Positions 23,205 through 32,094 of a stretch of 64,000 bases of DNA are shown one piece after another; positions within the stretch are counted from its first letter, which is position 1; each line of letters begins with the position of its first letter. The notes under the pieces are model-generated. The model saw nothing but the letters and a program-made list of their open reading frames with translations. It searched no databases and was not told the DNA's origin. This DNA is from an uncultured Dysosmobacter sp. (lineage in GTDB: Bacteria > Bacillota > Clostridia > Oscillospirales > Oscillospiraceae). A program made the position numbers and the translations under genes. Where the stretch lies: contig CANQPD010000010.1 in the NCBI GenBank assembly GCA_947625655.1, positions 1-64,000 on the forward strand. Direction: 5' to 3'.

Positions 23205-25664
23205 ATGAATGAAAACAAATTCACGCCCAGGGCGGAAGAGGCCCTGCGGCTTTCCCAGGAGGCCGCTGGCGAGCTGGGCCACGGGTACGTTGGCACCGAG
23301 CATTTGCTGCTGGGCCTGACCCGGGAGGAGGAAGGCCTTGCCCATGAGGTTTTGACCGAGGCGGGCCTCACCGACGAGCTGATCGTGGACATTATCAAAA
23401 AGAGCGTGGGCGCGGGCCTGCCCGGCGGCAACCCCGCCCAGGGCCTGACCCCCAGGGCCAAGCGGGTGGTGGAGATCGCCGTGGAGGATGCCAGCCGGGG
23501 CGGCTACAACTACGTTGGCACCGAGCATTTGCTGGCGGGCCTTCTGCGGGAGGGCAACAACATGGCCGTCCGCATCCTGCGCACCGCCGGGGTGGACGCC
23601 CGGCATCTGTACACCGCCCTGATGCAGAAGCTGAACGACACCCCCCGGGGCAGGGCCAGCCAGGCCAAGGCCGCCGCTGCCGCCGCCCGGGAGGATGGCG
23701 GCAAGAACAAGACCCTGAAGGAGTTCACCCGGGATCTGACCGCCGACGCCCGGGCGGGCAAGCTGGACCCGGTCATCGGCCGGGACGATGAGATCCAGCG
23801 GGTCATCCAGATCCTGTCCCGCCGCACCAAGAACAACCCCTGCCTCATCGGCGAGCCCGGCGTTGGCAAGACCGCCATCGCCGAGGGGCTGGCCCGGAAG
23901 ATCGTCATGGGCGACGTGCCCGACGATCTGCTGGACAAGAAGATTTTGTCCCTGGATCTGTCCGCCATGGTGGCGGGCACCAAGTACCGGGGCGAATTTG
24001 AGGAGCGCATCAAGAAGGCCCTGGAGGAGGTCAAGAAAGCCGGCGACGTCATCCTCTTCATCGACGAGCTGCACACCATCGTGGGCGCCGGCTCCGCCGA
24101 GGGTGCCGTGGACGCCGCCAACATCATCAAGCCCGCCCTGGGCCGGGGGGAGATCCGGGTTATCGGCGCGACGACCCTGAACGAATACCGCAAGTATATC
24201 GAAAAGGACGCCGCCCTGGAGCGCCGGTTCCAGCCGGTACAGGTGGGCGAGCCCAGCCAGGAGGCCAGCCTGGAGATCCTGAAGGGCCTGCGGGAGAAGT
24301 ATGAGCAGCACCACAAGCTGACCATCACCGACGAGGCTTTGGAGGCCGCCGTGTCCCTGTCCGCCCGGTATATCAACGACCGTTTCCTGCCCGACAAGGC
24401 CATCGACCTGATGGACGAGGCCGCGTCCCGGGTCCGCATGGAGGTGGAGGAGATCTCCCCGGAGCTGAAGAGCCTGGAGGAGAAGATCGCTGCCCTCAGC
24501 AAGGACAAGGAGGCCGCCATCGCCAAGCAGGACTATGAGACCGCCGCCCAGCTGCGGGACATCGAGAAAAACTATCAGGACCAGGTGGAGATCGAGCGGG
24601 ACAAGCGCCGGAAGACCACGCAGAAGCACCGGCCTGTCACCGGGGAGGATATCGCCGCCGTGGTGTCCGGCTGGACCGGCATCCCCGTCACCCGTCTGAC
24701 CGAGGACGAGGGAAGCCGCCTGCTGCACATGGAGGACCTGCTGCATGAGCGGGTGGTGGGCCAGGACGAGGCCGTTCAGGCCGTGGCCCGGGCCATCCGC
24801 CGGGGTCGTGTGGGGTTGAAGGACCCCAAGCGTCCCATCGGCTCCTTCCTGTTCCTGGGCCCCACCGGCGTTGGCAAGACCGAGCTGTGCAAGTCCCTGG
24901 CGGAGGCCATGTTCGGCGATGAGAACGCCATGATCCGCATTGACATGTCCGAGTACATGGAGCGGCACACGGTGTCCCGCCTGATCGGCTCCCCTCCGGG
25001 CTATGTGGGCCATGACGAGGGCGGCCAGCTCACCGAGAAGGTCCGCCGCAAGCCCTATTCCGTGGTGCTGTTCGACGAGATCGAAAAGGCCCACGAGGAC
25101 GTTTGGAACGTGCTGCTGCAGATCCTGGACGACGGCCGCATCACCGACTCCCAGGGCCGCACCGTGGACTTCAAGAACACGGTCATCGTCATGACCAGCA
25201 ACATCGGTGCCAAGAGCCTGACCCAGGCCAGCGCGAAGCTGGGCTTCGACGCGGACGAGAAGCGCCATGACCCGGATGCCGAAAAGGCCTTTGCCCAGGC
25301 CAGGGAGGCCGTCATGTCGGAGCTGCGCCAGACCTTCCGGCCCGAGTTCCTGAACCGGATCGACGACATCATCGTGTTCCGCTCCCTGACGGAGGAGGAT
25401 ATCCGGGAGGTGGCCCGGCGGATGCTGAAGACCGTCTCCGCCCGGATGGAGGCCATGGGCATCCATCTGGATACCAGCGACGAGGCTGTGGCGGAGCTTG
25501 CCAAGGAGGGCTTTGATCCCAAGTACGGCGCGCGGCCTCTGCGCAGGGCCATCCAGAGCCAGGTGGAGGACGCCGTGGCCGAACGGATGCTGGACGGGAC
25601 GCTGAAGGCCGGCGACACCGCCAAGCTGACAGTGGAAAACGAGAAGCTCTGCGTCAGCAAATAA
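23205..25664 (+). CDS. clpC: ATP-dependent Clp protease ATPase subunit ClpC
   Basis: 819 aa, AAA+ unfoldase that feeds ClpP. Two Clp_N repeats (about 1-145), AAA-1 with Walker A '[13 protein letters not shown]', a middle domain with a UVR-like stretch ('[18 protein letters not shown]'), AAA-2 with '[13 protein letters not shown]', and a C-terminal ClpB_D2-small domain. Length and order are standard. It is the last gene of the CtsR-controlled operon, 31 bases after mcsA, and ends in a strong terminator. Confidence 0.97.
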   Translation: MNENKFTPRAEEALRLSQEAAGELGHGYVGTEHLLLGLTREEEGLAHEVLTEAGLTDELIVDIIKKSVGAGLPGGNPAQGLTPRAKRVVEIAVEDASRGGYNYVGTEHLLAGLLREGNNMAVRILRTAGVDARHLYTALMQKLNDTPRGRASQAKAAAAAAREDGGKNKTLKEFTRDLTADARAGKLDPVIGRDDEIQRVIQILSRRTKNNPCLIGEPGVGKTAIAEGLARKIVMGDVPDDLLDKKILSLDLSAMVAGTKYRGEFEERIKKALEEVKKAGDVILFIDELHTIVGAGSAEGAVDAANIIKPALGRGEIRVIGATTLNEYRKYIEKDAALERRFQPVQVGEPSQEASLEILKGLREKYEQHHKLTITDEALEAAVSLSARYINDRFLPDKAIDLMDEAASRVRMEVEEISPELKSLEEKIAALSKDKEAAIAKQDYETAAQLRDIEKNYQDQVEIERDKRRKTTQKHRPVTGEDIAAVVSGWTGIPVTRLTEDEGSRLLHMEDLLHERVVGQDEAVQAVARAIRRGRVGLKDPKRPIGSFLFLGPTGVGKTELCKSLAEAMFGDENAMIRIDMSEYMERHTVSRLIGSPPGYVGHDEGGQLTEKVRRKPYSVVLFDEIEKAHEDVWNVLLQILDDGRITDSQGRTVDFKNTVIVMTSNIGAKSLTQASAKLGFDADEKRHDPDAEKAFAQAREAVMSELRQTFRPEFLNRIDDIIVFRSLTEEDIREVARRMLKTVSARMEAMGIHLDTSDEAVAELAKEGFDPKYGARPLRRAIQSQVEDAVAERMLDGTLKAGDTAKLTVENEKLCVSK

Positions 25665-25681
25665 TCCATCCATGCCCCATA

Positions 25682-25735
25682 AAAGGATCCCCTGCCGTGT
25701 GCCGGACCTGTTCAGTCCGCGGCAGGGGATCCTTT
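25682..25735. terminator. Terminator after clpC
   Basis: A 16-bp perfect stem (AAAGGATCCCCTGCCG with its complement, 25682-25697 / 25720-25735). It could also serve recG on the other strand. Confidence 0.88.
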
Positions 25736-25794
25736 GCGCTGTGTGCCTTGCGGCTCCTTTTTTCCGATTCTCTCGCGCCATCGGGCGGAAACTG

Positions 25795-27843
25795 TCAGTT
25801 CAGCGCGTCGGCGTTCTGGGTGAACAGCTCCGCCACCCGCTCCGCCGCGGCGGGGCAGGTCTCCAGCTCCGGGTCCTTGGCAAGCAGTGCCTCCGCCGCC
25901 TGCTGGGCCTCCTTCAAAAGCTGGGTGTCGCAGCCGATGTCCGCCACCCGCAGGCCCGGCAGGCCGTGCTGCCGCTGGCCGAAGAAGTCGCCGGGGCCCC
26001 GGAGCCGCAGATCCTCTTCGGCGATCTTGAAGCCGTCGGCGGTCTTTGTCATGACCCTCAGGCGCTGCTTCGTCTCCTCGTTCTGGTTATCAGAAATCAA
26101 AATGCAGTAAGACTGGTGCTTCCCCCGGCCCACCCGGCCCCGCAGCTGGTGGAGCTGGCTCAGGCCGAAGCGCTCCGCGTTTTCAATGACCATGACGGCG
26201 GCGTTGGGCACGTCCACCCCCACCTCGATGACGGTGGTGGACACCAGAATGTCCGTCTCATGGGCGGCGAAGGCGGTCATCACCGCGTCCTTCTCCTTCG
26301 GCTTCATCTTGCCGTGGACGAAGGCCACCTTCAAATCGGGAAAGACCTCAGCTTGCAGCTTTTTGGCGTACTCCGTCACCGCCTTCCGCTCGTCCGGCAG
26401 CTCGTCGTTTTCGGACACCTGGGGGCAGACCACATACGCCTGCCGCCCCTCCGCCACCAGCTTGCGGAGAAACGCATACACCCGGGGGTGGTAGCTGCCG
26501 GGAACGGCGTAGGTTTTGATAGGCCGCCGGCCCGGGGGCAGCTGGTCAATGACGGACACGTCCAGATCGCCGTACAGGATCAGCGCCAGCGTCCGGGGGA
26601 TGGGGGTGGCGGACATAACCAGGGTGTGGGGGTGCTCGCCTTTGCCCGCCAGCGCCGCCCGCTGTCCAACGCCGAAGCGGTGCTGCTCGTCCGTCACCAC
26701 CAGCCCCAGGTCGGCGTACTCCACGCTGCCGGTGATGAGGGCGTGGGTGCCGATGGCGAAGTCGATCTCCCCGGTGGACAGCTGGGCGGCGATGGACCTC
26801 TTCGTCTTCGCCGGGGTGGAGCCGGTCAGCAGGGCGCACCGGACACCCAAGTTCTCCATCAGCGGGGCCAGCCCCGCGTAGTGCTGCTGGGCCAGGATCT
26901 CCGTGGGGGCCATCAGGGCCGCCTGGCGGCCGTTTTTCACCGCGAAGTACACGCAGGCGGCGGCCACCATGGTCTTGCCGGAGCCCACGTCGCCCTGGCA
27001 CAGGCGGTTCATGGGGGTGCCGGACGTCATGTCCGCCAGGGCCTCGTCTACGCAGCGCCGCTGGGCGTCCGTCAGGGAAAAGGGCAGGGCGGCATAAAAG
27101 GCGTCCATGTCCACAGCCCTGCAGGGGGGGACGTGGACCACCTCCCGCCGCCTTCTCAGCCGCTTCAGCCCGATGGTGAAGAGAAACAGCTCCTCAAAGG
27201 CCAGCCGCCGCCGGGCGATGTCCAGGGCTTCCGCGCTCTCCGGAAAGTGGATGTTCTCGTAGGCGTAGTTGATGCGGCACAGGTGGTGCTCCTGCCGGAT
27301 CTCGTCCGGCAGCACGTCGGGCAGGATGTCCGCGCAGGCGTCCAGCCCCTGGCGGATGGACCGGGACAAAATCAGCTGGCTGACCCCGGCGGTCAGGGGA
27401 TAGATGGGCACGATGCGGCCGGTGAACTCCCCCCGGCCCTCCTGCTCCACAATGGGGCTGGCCATGGTCTTGCGGAGGAGGCTGCCCTCCGCCCTGCCGT
27501 AGAAGATATAGGTCTCCCCCTGATGGAGCTGGTTTTTCAGCCAGGTCTGGTTGAAGAAGGTGACGTCCAGCACGCCGCTTTCGTCCACCGCCCGGACCTT
27601 CACCAGATCCATCCCCTTCCGGATGTGGGAGACGGTGGGGGGCGAGGCGATCATGGCGGCCACGCAGGCGCTCTCTCCGGGCACCAGGTCGGCGATGCGC
27701 TTGGCCTGGGTGCGGTCGTCGTACTTCCGGGGGAACCAGGAGATCAGGTCCCGCAGGGTGGCGATGCCCAGCTTGCCCAGGGCCTTGGCCCGCTGCTCGC
27801 CGATGCCGCGGATCATCCGCACGTCGGTGTTTAGATCTGCCAC
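25795..27843 (-). CDS. recG: ATP-dependent DNA helicase RecG
   Basis: 682 aa, branched-DNA helicase that regresses stalled forks. An N-terminal wedge/OB domain ('VRMIRGIGEQRAKALGKLGI', 'WFPRKYDD') is followed by helicase motifs: Walker A 'GDVGSGKT', 'DEQHRFGVGQR', 'MSATPIPRT' and motif VI 'QLRGRVGRG', then the RecG C-terminal 'DLRLRGPGDFFGQRQHGLP'. The GTG at 27843 follows AAAGGGGGG and gives the usual family length. Confidence 0.96.
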   Translation of the reverse strand: MADLNTDVRMIRGIGEQRAKALGKLGIATLRDLISWFPRKYDDRTQAKRIADLVPGESACVAAMIASPPTVSHIRKGMDLVKVRAVDESGVLDVTFFNQTWLKNQLHQGETYIFYGRAEGSLLRKTMASPIVEQEGRGEFTGRIVPIYPLTAGVSQLILSRSIRQGLDACADILPDVLPDEIRQEHHLCRINYAYENIHFPESAEALDIARRRLAFEELFLFTIGLKRLRRRREVVHVPPCRAVDMDAFYAALPFSLTDAQRRCVDEALADMTSGTPMNRLCQGDVGSGKTMVAAACVYFAVKNGRQAALMAPTEILAQQHYAGLAPLMENLGVRCALLTGSTPAKTKRSIAAQLSTGEIDFAIGTHALITGSVEYADLGLVVTDEQHRFGVGQRAALAGKGEHPHTLVMSATPIPRTLALILYGDLDVSVIDQLPPGRRPIKTYAVPGSYHPRVYAFLRKLVAEGRQAYVVCPQVSENDELPDERKAVTEYAKKLQAEVFPDLKVAFVHGKMKPKEKDAVMTAFAAHETDILVSTTVIEVGVDVPNAAVMVIENAERFGLSQLHQLRGRVGRGKHQSYCILISDNQNEETKQRLRVMTKTADGFKIAEEDLRLRGPGDFFGQRQHGLPGLRVADIGCDTQLLKEAQQAAEALLAKDPELETCPAAAERVAELFTQNADALN

Positions 27844-27926
27844 GGTGGGGTCCCCCCTTTCTTGCAAAATAGCAGCTTCTATTATATAATGCTTTTCAGA
27901 GAAAAACAAGGAACGGGGGCGAAGGG

Positions 27927-28245
27927 ATGAAGCGGAAGCACTGGGGGATTGTCGCGGCCATCGGTTTTGGGGAGATGCTGTTGAGCAACGCGCTGATGCT
28001 GCTGGGAGCGCCCCGGCAGCCCATGCAGTTCCTGGTACTGGGCGGCACGGCGGTGTTCCTCGCCGGCCTGCTGGGCCTTGCCGCCCGCCCGGCCTGGGTC
28101 TGTCCCCACTGCGGCAAGGGGATCGGCGACAGCCGGAGGCTGCGGACGCCCCGGGGCGGCCCGCTGGCGCGGGGCGGGGGAGACCTTCGTCTGCCCCCAC
28201 TGCGGCGTGATGCTGCACAGCCATGACCTGAAAAAAGCGGAATGA
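27927..28245 (+). pseudogene. Frameshifted zinc-ribbon membrane protein
   Basis: The open frame from the ATG at 27927 encodes two membrane helices (about 8-27 and 33-52) and then 'WVCPHCGKGIGDSRRLR', the first half of a zinc ribbon. It runs out of frame into low-complexity sequence and stops at 28226. In the next frame the second half is present: 'ETFVCPHCGVMLHSHDLKK', stop at 28243-28245. Removing one G from the GGGGCGGGGG tract at 28171-28180 joins them into a protein of about 105 aa. It is either a true frameshift mutation, slippage, or a sequencing error. No function is known. Confidence 0.75.
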
Positions 28246-28328
28246 GCCAGCGCCCGGAGGACCGGGCGCAAATTTTTTTGTAACGAAACGGGGATTGCCC
28301 CGTCTTATGGGTGAAAGGTGGTGAGAGG

Positions 28329-28802
28329 GTGCCTGATTTTGAAGCGGTCTACCGGCAGTATTTCGCGGACGTGTACAAATACGTCCTGGCCCTGAGCCGG
28401 GATGAGGCGACGGCGGAGGAGGTGACCCAGGAGACCTTTTTCAAGGCCCTCTCCGCCATCGACAGCTTCCGGGGGGACTGCCAGCTGCGGGTGTGGCTGT
28501 GCCAGATCGCCCGGAACCAGTACCTGACCCTGTGCCGGGAGCGGAAGCGGTTCGGGGAAGCGGCGGGGGAGCCGGGGGACGGCGGCATCGAGGAGGGTTT
28601 TGCCGACGCCGACGCGGCCAAGCGGCTCCATGTGCTGCTCCACGGCCTGCCGGAGCCGTACAAGGAGGTGTTCTCCCTGCGGACGTTTGGAGAGCTGCCC
28701 TTCGCCCAGATCGGGGAGCTGTTCGGCAAGACGGAGAGCTGGGCCCGGGTGACGTACTTCCGGGCCAGGCAGAAGTTAAAGGAGGAATTCGATGGAACAT
28801 GA
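28329..28802 (+). CDS. ECF-type RNA polymerase sigma factor
   Basis: 157 aa with sigma-2 ('VYRQYFADVYKYVLALSRDEATAEEVTQETF', given in part: region 2.2-2.4) and sigma-4 domains ('LPEPYKEVFSLRTFGELPFAQIGELFG'). This is the minimal extracytoplasmic-function sigma layout. The GTG at 28329 is eight bases after AGGTGG; an in-frame GTG at 28311 is also possible. It overlaps the anti-sigma gene by 11 bases. I see no clear self-recognised promoter motif. Confidence 0.9.
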   Translation: MPDFEAVYRQYFADVYKYVLALSRDEATAEEVTQETFFKALSAIDSFRGDCQLRVWLCQIARNQYLTLCRERKRFGEAAGEPGDGGIEEGFADADAAKRLHVLLHGLPEPYKEVFSLRTFGELPFAQIGELFGKTESWARVTYFRARQKLKEEFDGT

Positions 28803-29514
28803 GATCATTTACGACCTGCTGCCGCTGTACCACGACGGCGTGTGCTCGGAGGCCAGCCGCCGGGCGGTGGAGGAACATTTGCAGGGTTGTGAAGCCTGCC
28901 GGAAGGCCCTGGCGGACATGGATGCGCCCCTGCCGGAGGCGGAAAAAACCGCCGCCGATGATGCGGCGGCGGTGCAAAAGATCTCCCGGGAGTGGCGGGG
29001 GAGCAAGCGGAGGGCCTGGCTCAAGGGGGCCGCGATCGCCGTGCTCGTGTGCGCGCTGATCCTGGGCGGGTGGCATCTGCTGACAGGCGTCTACTGTGTG
29101 CCTGTGGATACGGACGGCATAGAGATCACGGCGCTGAGCCGCCTGGAGGACGGCCGGGTGATGTTCCATCTGCGGGTAACGGATGACAAGGACCTGCGGC
29201 GGGTGAGCTATGAGTACGACGGCGCGGGGAACCTGCACGTCGTGCCTCTGCGGCCTGTGCTGACCGTCAGCCGCAGGGCTGACAAGGGACTGTGGGACAG
29301 CGACTATATCACAGACTTGGCGGAACACAATGTGTGGAACGTAAAATATGGCGACGGCAAGGAGGCCACAAAAATCTATCTGGGCCGGGGAGAGGACGCC
29401 ATCCTCCTCTGGGAGGAGGGCATGGAACTGCCCGCCGCCAGCGCCGTCGATGAAGCACATTGGGGCTATGAGCCAGGAAGCGCGGAGTACTGGGCGCTGC
29501 GGGAGGAGAACTGA
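28792..29514 (+). CDS. Anti-sigma factor with zinc-finger (zf-HC2) domain
   Basis: 240 aa. The N-terminal cytoplasmic ZAS domain has the HxxxCxxC motif ('EEHLQGCEACRKAL') that binds zinc and clamps the sigma factor. A single membrane helix (about 84-102, 'GAAIAVLVCALILGGWHLL') leads to an extracellular domain of about 140 aa that I do not recognise, probably the sensor. Gene overlap with the upstream sigma factor supports the pairing. Confidence 0.88.
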   Translation: MEHEIIYDLLPLYHDGVCSEASRRAVEEHLQGCEACRKALADMDAPLPEAEKTAADDAAAVQKISREWRGSKRRAWLKGAAIAVLVCALILGGWHLLTGVYCVPVDTDGIEITALSRLEDGRVMFHLRVTDDKDLRRVSYEYDGAGNLHVVPLRPVLTVSRRADKGLWDSDYITDLAEHNVWNVKYGDGKEATKIYLGRGEDAILLWEEGMELPAASAVDEAHWGYEPGSAEYWALREEN

Positions 29515-29592
29515 CGCACGCCGCCCCATGCCCCGCCGCCACGGAAGCAGGGCCCGGCGCCGTATTGGCCCTTGCGGAAGGCTTGACGGGAC

Positions 29593-29614
29593 GGGCCGAT
29601 GTGGGCATCGGCCC
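29593..29614. repeat. Dispersed palindrome, copy 1
   Basis: GGGCCGATG, loop TGGG, CATCGGCCC, followed by CTACA. A related copy lies at 51335-51356 with a compensatory pair change. Confidence 0.7.
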
Positions 29615-29624
29615 CTACAAAAGC

Positions 29625-29660
29625 AAGGCCCGCCGGGGACATCCCCGGCGGGCCTTCTTT
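29625..29660. terminator. Bidirectional terminator, anti-sigma / folA
   Basis: A 15-bp stem AAGGCCCGCCGGGGA with its complement (29625-29639 / 29642-29656), then CTTTT. Confidence 0.88.
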
Positions 29661-29671
29661 TGTACACTATA

Positions 29672-30169
29672 TTAAATCTTTTTATTAATATAATCGATAA
29701 AACGGTAGGTAAGCCCATTCTCCGTCACTGGCTCGCCGGTATACTCGATCTCCCAGCCCGGCAGCTTGTCCAGATTGGGGAAATAGGTGTCGGACTCCTC
29801 CACCTGGGTCTCCACCCGGGTGAGATAGACCCGCCGGCACCGGCTCAACAGCATGGCGTACACGCTGCCGCCGCCGATGATCCACAGCTTGTCGGGGTCC
29901 TCGCCCTCCACCAGCTTCAGGGCCTCGTCGGCGCTGAGGGCCACCTCCGCCCCCTCCCGGGCGAAGCCGGTGTTGTGGGTGATGACGATGTTCCGCCGCT
30001 TGGGCAGGGGCTTTCCGCCGGGGAAGGACTCCAGCGTCTTGCGGCCCATGATGACGGTGCCGCCTATGGTCATGGAGCGGAAGCGCTTCATATCCGTGGG
30101 CAGGGAGAACAGCAGGTCCCCGTCCCGGCCGATGGCCCAGTTCTGATCGACAACAACGATGGCATTCAT
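29672..30169 (-). CDS. folA: Dihydrofolate reductase
   Basis: 165 aa. 'MNAIVVVDQNWAIGRDGDLLF', 'LPTDMKRFRSMTIGG', 'VIMGRKTLESFPGGKPLP' and 'LWIIGGGSVYAML' are the standard DHFR motifs, with the catalytic acidic residue in 'PTDMKRF'. It regenerates tetrahydrofolate consumed by ThyA, whose gene ends 13 bases upstream in the same operon. Start at 30169 after AAGGAGAG. Confidence 0.97.
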   Translation of the reverse strand: MNAIVVVDQNWAIGRDGDLLFSLPTDMKRFRSMTIGGTVIMGRKTLESFPGGKPLPKRRNIVITHNTGFAREGAEVALSADEALKLVEGEDPDKLWIIGGGSVYAMLLSRCRRVYLTRVETQVEESDTYFPNLDKLPGWEIEYTGEPVTENGLTYRFIDYINKKI

Positions 30170-30182
30170 AACGGCTCTCTCC

Positions 30183-31013
30183 TTAAATCGCAACAGGAAT
30201 TTTGTGGGCAAAGGGCGCGGGGTCATAGCCCTCCAGCCGGAAGTGGTCCTTGGTGAACTGGTAGAAATCCGTGACGGAGGGGTCGATCCACAGCTTCGGC
30301 GCCGGCCTGGGCTGCTGGCGGATCAGCTCCTCCACGATGGGGACGTGGCGGTCGTAGATGTGGCAGTCGGCGATGACGTGGACCAGCTCGCCGGGTACCA
30401 GGCCGGACGCCTGGGCGAACATATGCACCAGCAGGGCGTACTGCACCACGTTCCAGTTGCCGGCGGCCAGCATATCCTGGCTCCGCTGGTTCAAAATGGC
30501 GTTCAGCACGTTGCCGGAGACGTTGAAGGTCATGGAGTAGGCGCAGGGGGCCAGGTGCATCTCGCTGAGGTCGTGGTGGTTGAAGAGATTGGTCAGGATG
30601 CGGCGGCTGGCGGGGTTCTCTTTCAAATCCTTCAGCACCCGGTCCACCTGGTCCATGTCCCCGTCGGGGTAGTGGTGCTTCACGCCCATCTGATAGCCGT
30701 AGGCCTTGCCGATGGAGCCGGTTTCGTCGGCCCACTGGTCCCAGATGTGGGAGTTGAGATCGTGGATGTTGTTGGACTTTTTCTGCCAGATCCACAGCAG
30801 CTCGTCCAGGGCGGATTTCCAGTAGGTGCGGCGGATGGTCAGGATGGGGAACTCCTCCCGCAGGTCATAGCGGTTGACGACGCCGAATTTTTTGATGGTG
30901 TGGGCGGGGCTGCCGTCCTCCCAGCGGGGGCGGACCTCCCGGTCGGTGTCCCAGACGCCGTTTTCCAGAATGTCCCGGCAGGTTTGGATGAAGACTTCGT
31001 CGGCACGGCTCAT
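30183..31013 (-). CDS. thyA: Thymidylate synthase ThyA
   Basis: 276 aa. Active-site Cys in 'HLAPCAYSMTF', dUMP-binding 'QRSQDMLAAGNWNV' and 'HVIADCHIYDRHV' are intact. It methylates dUMP with methylene-tetrahydrofolate. First gene of the thyA-folA operon, start after AGGAGGAACG. Confidence 0.97.
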   Translation of the reverse strand: MSRADEVFIQTCRDILENGVWDTDREVRPRWEDGSPAHTIKKFGVVNRYDLREEFPILTIRRTYWKSALDELLWIWQKKSNNIHDLNSHIWDQWADETGSIGKAYGYQMGVKHHYPDGDMDQVDRVLKDLKENPASRRILTNLFNHHDLSEMHLAPCAYSMTFNVSGNVLNAILNQRSQDMLAAGNWNVVQYALLVHMFAQASGLVPGELVHVIADCHIYDRHVPIVEELIRQQPRPAPKLWIDPSVTDFYQFTKDHFRLEGYDPAPFAHKIPVAI

Positions 31014-31045
31014 GGCGCGTTCCTCCTGCTCTCGTATTTTACCTT

Positions 31046-31051
31046 AGTATA
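31046..31051 (-). promoter_or_regulatory. Extended -10 for thyA
   Basis: On the minus strand TATACT preceded by TGG, 33 bases from the thyA start; no good -35. Confidence 0.55.
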
Positions 31052-31142
31052 CCAAATCGGAAAAGGAATGTGTAGAGGGAATTTCACAGCCTTTTGCCCA
31101 AACTATATCGAAATTTTTTCATGGTTTTGTGTTAAATTCAGG

Positions 31143-31171
31143 TTGTGGATTTGTAAAAAGTGCGATAAGAT
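31143..31171 (+). promoter_or_regulatory. Promoter of AraC-MATE operon
   Basis: TTGTGG (31143-31148), 17 bases, TAAGAT (31166-31171), 39 bases before the AraC start. Confidence 0.55.
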
Positions 31172-31209
31172 AGGGCCGCTGATACCATTCGACGGAAGGG
31201 GGCGGCGCT

Positions 31210-32058
31210 ATGCCGGATCGCAGCGAGGCGGGGAAGCGGGGCTATCTGAACGAGGATTTCCGCCTGTTCCACCTGAAAGACAGCCGCGCGCAGAAGCTGG
31301 ACTACCATTACCACGAGTTCGACAAGCTGATCCTGCTGCTGAACGGCAGGGTCACCTACGCGGTGGAGGGCGTCACCTACTTCCTCCGGCCCTGGGACAT
31401 CCTGCTGGTGCAGCACAACATGATCCACAAGCCCACCATTGACCCCTCCGCGCCCTATGAGCGGGTGGTGGTGTGGCTGGGCCGGGAGTGGCTGGAAAAG
31501 CGGAGCGACCCCGGCGAGGCCCTGGACGCCTGCTTCGACACCGCCCGGGAGCGGGGCTTCCATCTGCTGCGGACGGACGCGGAGCGCCGGCTGCAGTACA
31601 TGCAGCTGATCCAGCGGCTGGAGGAGGCCCTCCGGTCCACGGAGTTCGGCGCGGCCCGGATGGCGGACACCCTGTGCCAGCAGCTGCTGATCGGGGTGAA
31701 CCGGGACCTTCTGCGCTCCCGCACCGCCGCGGAGGCCCGGGACAGCTACCGGGTGGACCCGAAGATGGAGGAGATCCTGAAATACATTGTCCAGCATCTG
31801 GACAGGGAGCTGTCGGTGGATGTCCTGGCAAAGCAGTTCTATCTGAGCCGCTATTACCTGATGCACCGGTTCAAGGCCGTCACCGGCTACACCGTCCATC
31901 AGTATATCAGCCAGAAGCGGCTGCTGTGGGCGGGGGAGCTGATCCGCTCCGGCGTGCCGGTGATGAAGGCGGCGGAGCAGGCGGGCTTTTCCGAGTATTC
32001 CACCTTCCTGCGGGCGTTTCAGAATACCTTTCACATGAGCCCCCGGGAGTTCCGCTGA
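31210..32058 (+). CDS. AraC-family transcriptional regulator (next to MATE)
   Basis: 282 aa. An N-terminal cupin sensor domain ('YHYHEFDKLILLLNGRVTYAVEG', 'WDILLVQHNMIH') and a C-terminal double HTH ('LSVDVLAKQFYLSRYYLMHRFK', 'VMKAAEQAGFSEYSTFLRAFQNTF'). The MATE transporter starts 37 bases downstream on the same strand and is the likely target. Confidence 0.93.
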   Translation: MPDRSEAGKRGYLNEDFRLFHLKDSRAQKLDYHYHEFDKLILLLNGRVTYAVEGVTYFLRPWDILLVQHNMIHKPTIDPSAPYERVVVWLGREWLEKRSDPGEALDACFDTARERGFHLLRTDAERRLQYMQLIQRLEEALRSTEFGAARMADTLCQQLLIGVNRDLLRSRTAAEARDSYRVDPKMEEILKYIVQHLDRELSVDVLAKQFYLSRYYLMHRFKAVTGYTVHQYISQKRLLWAGELIRSGVPVMKAAEQAGFSEYSTFLRAFQNTFHMSPREFR

Positions 32059-32094
32059 ACAAAACAACGCGAAAAAGAGGGAAATGAGAGAACC

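Noticed and set aside
23127-25781. 884-codon minus-strand open frame opposite clpC
   Set aside because: ClpC on the + strand is unambiguous; the antisense frame is a codon-bias artefact.
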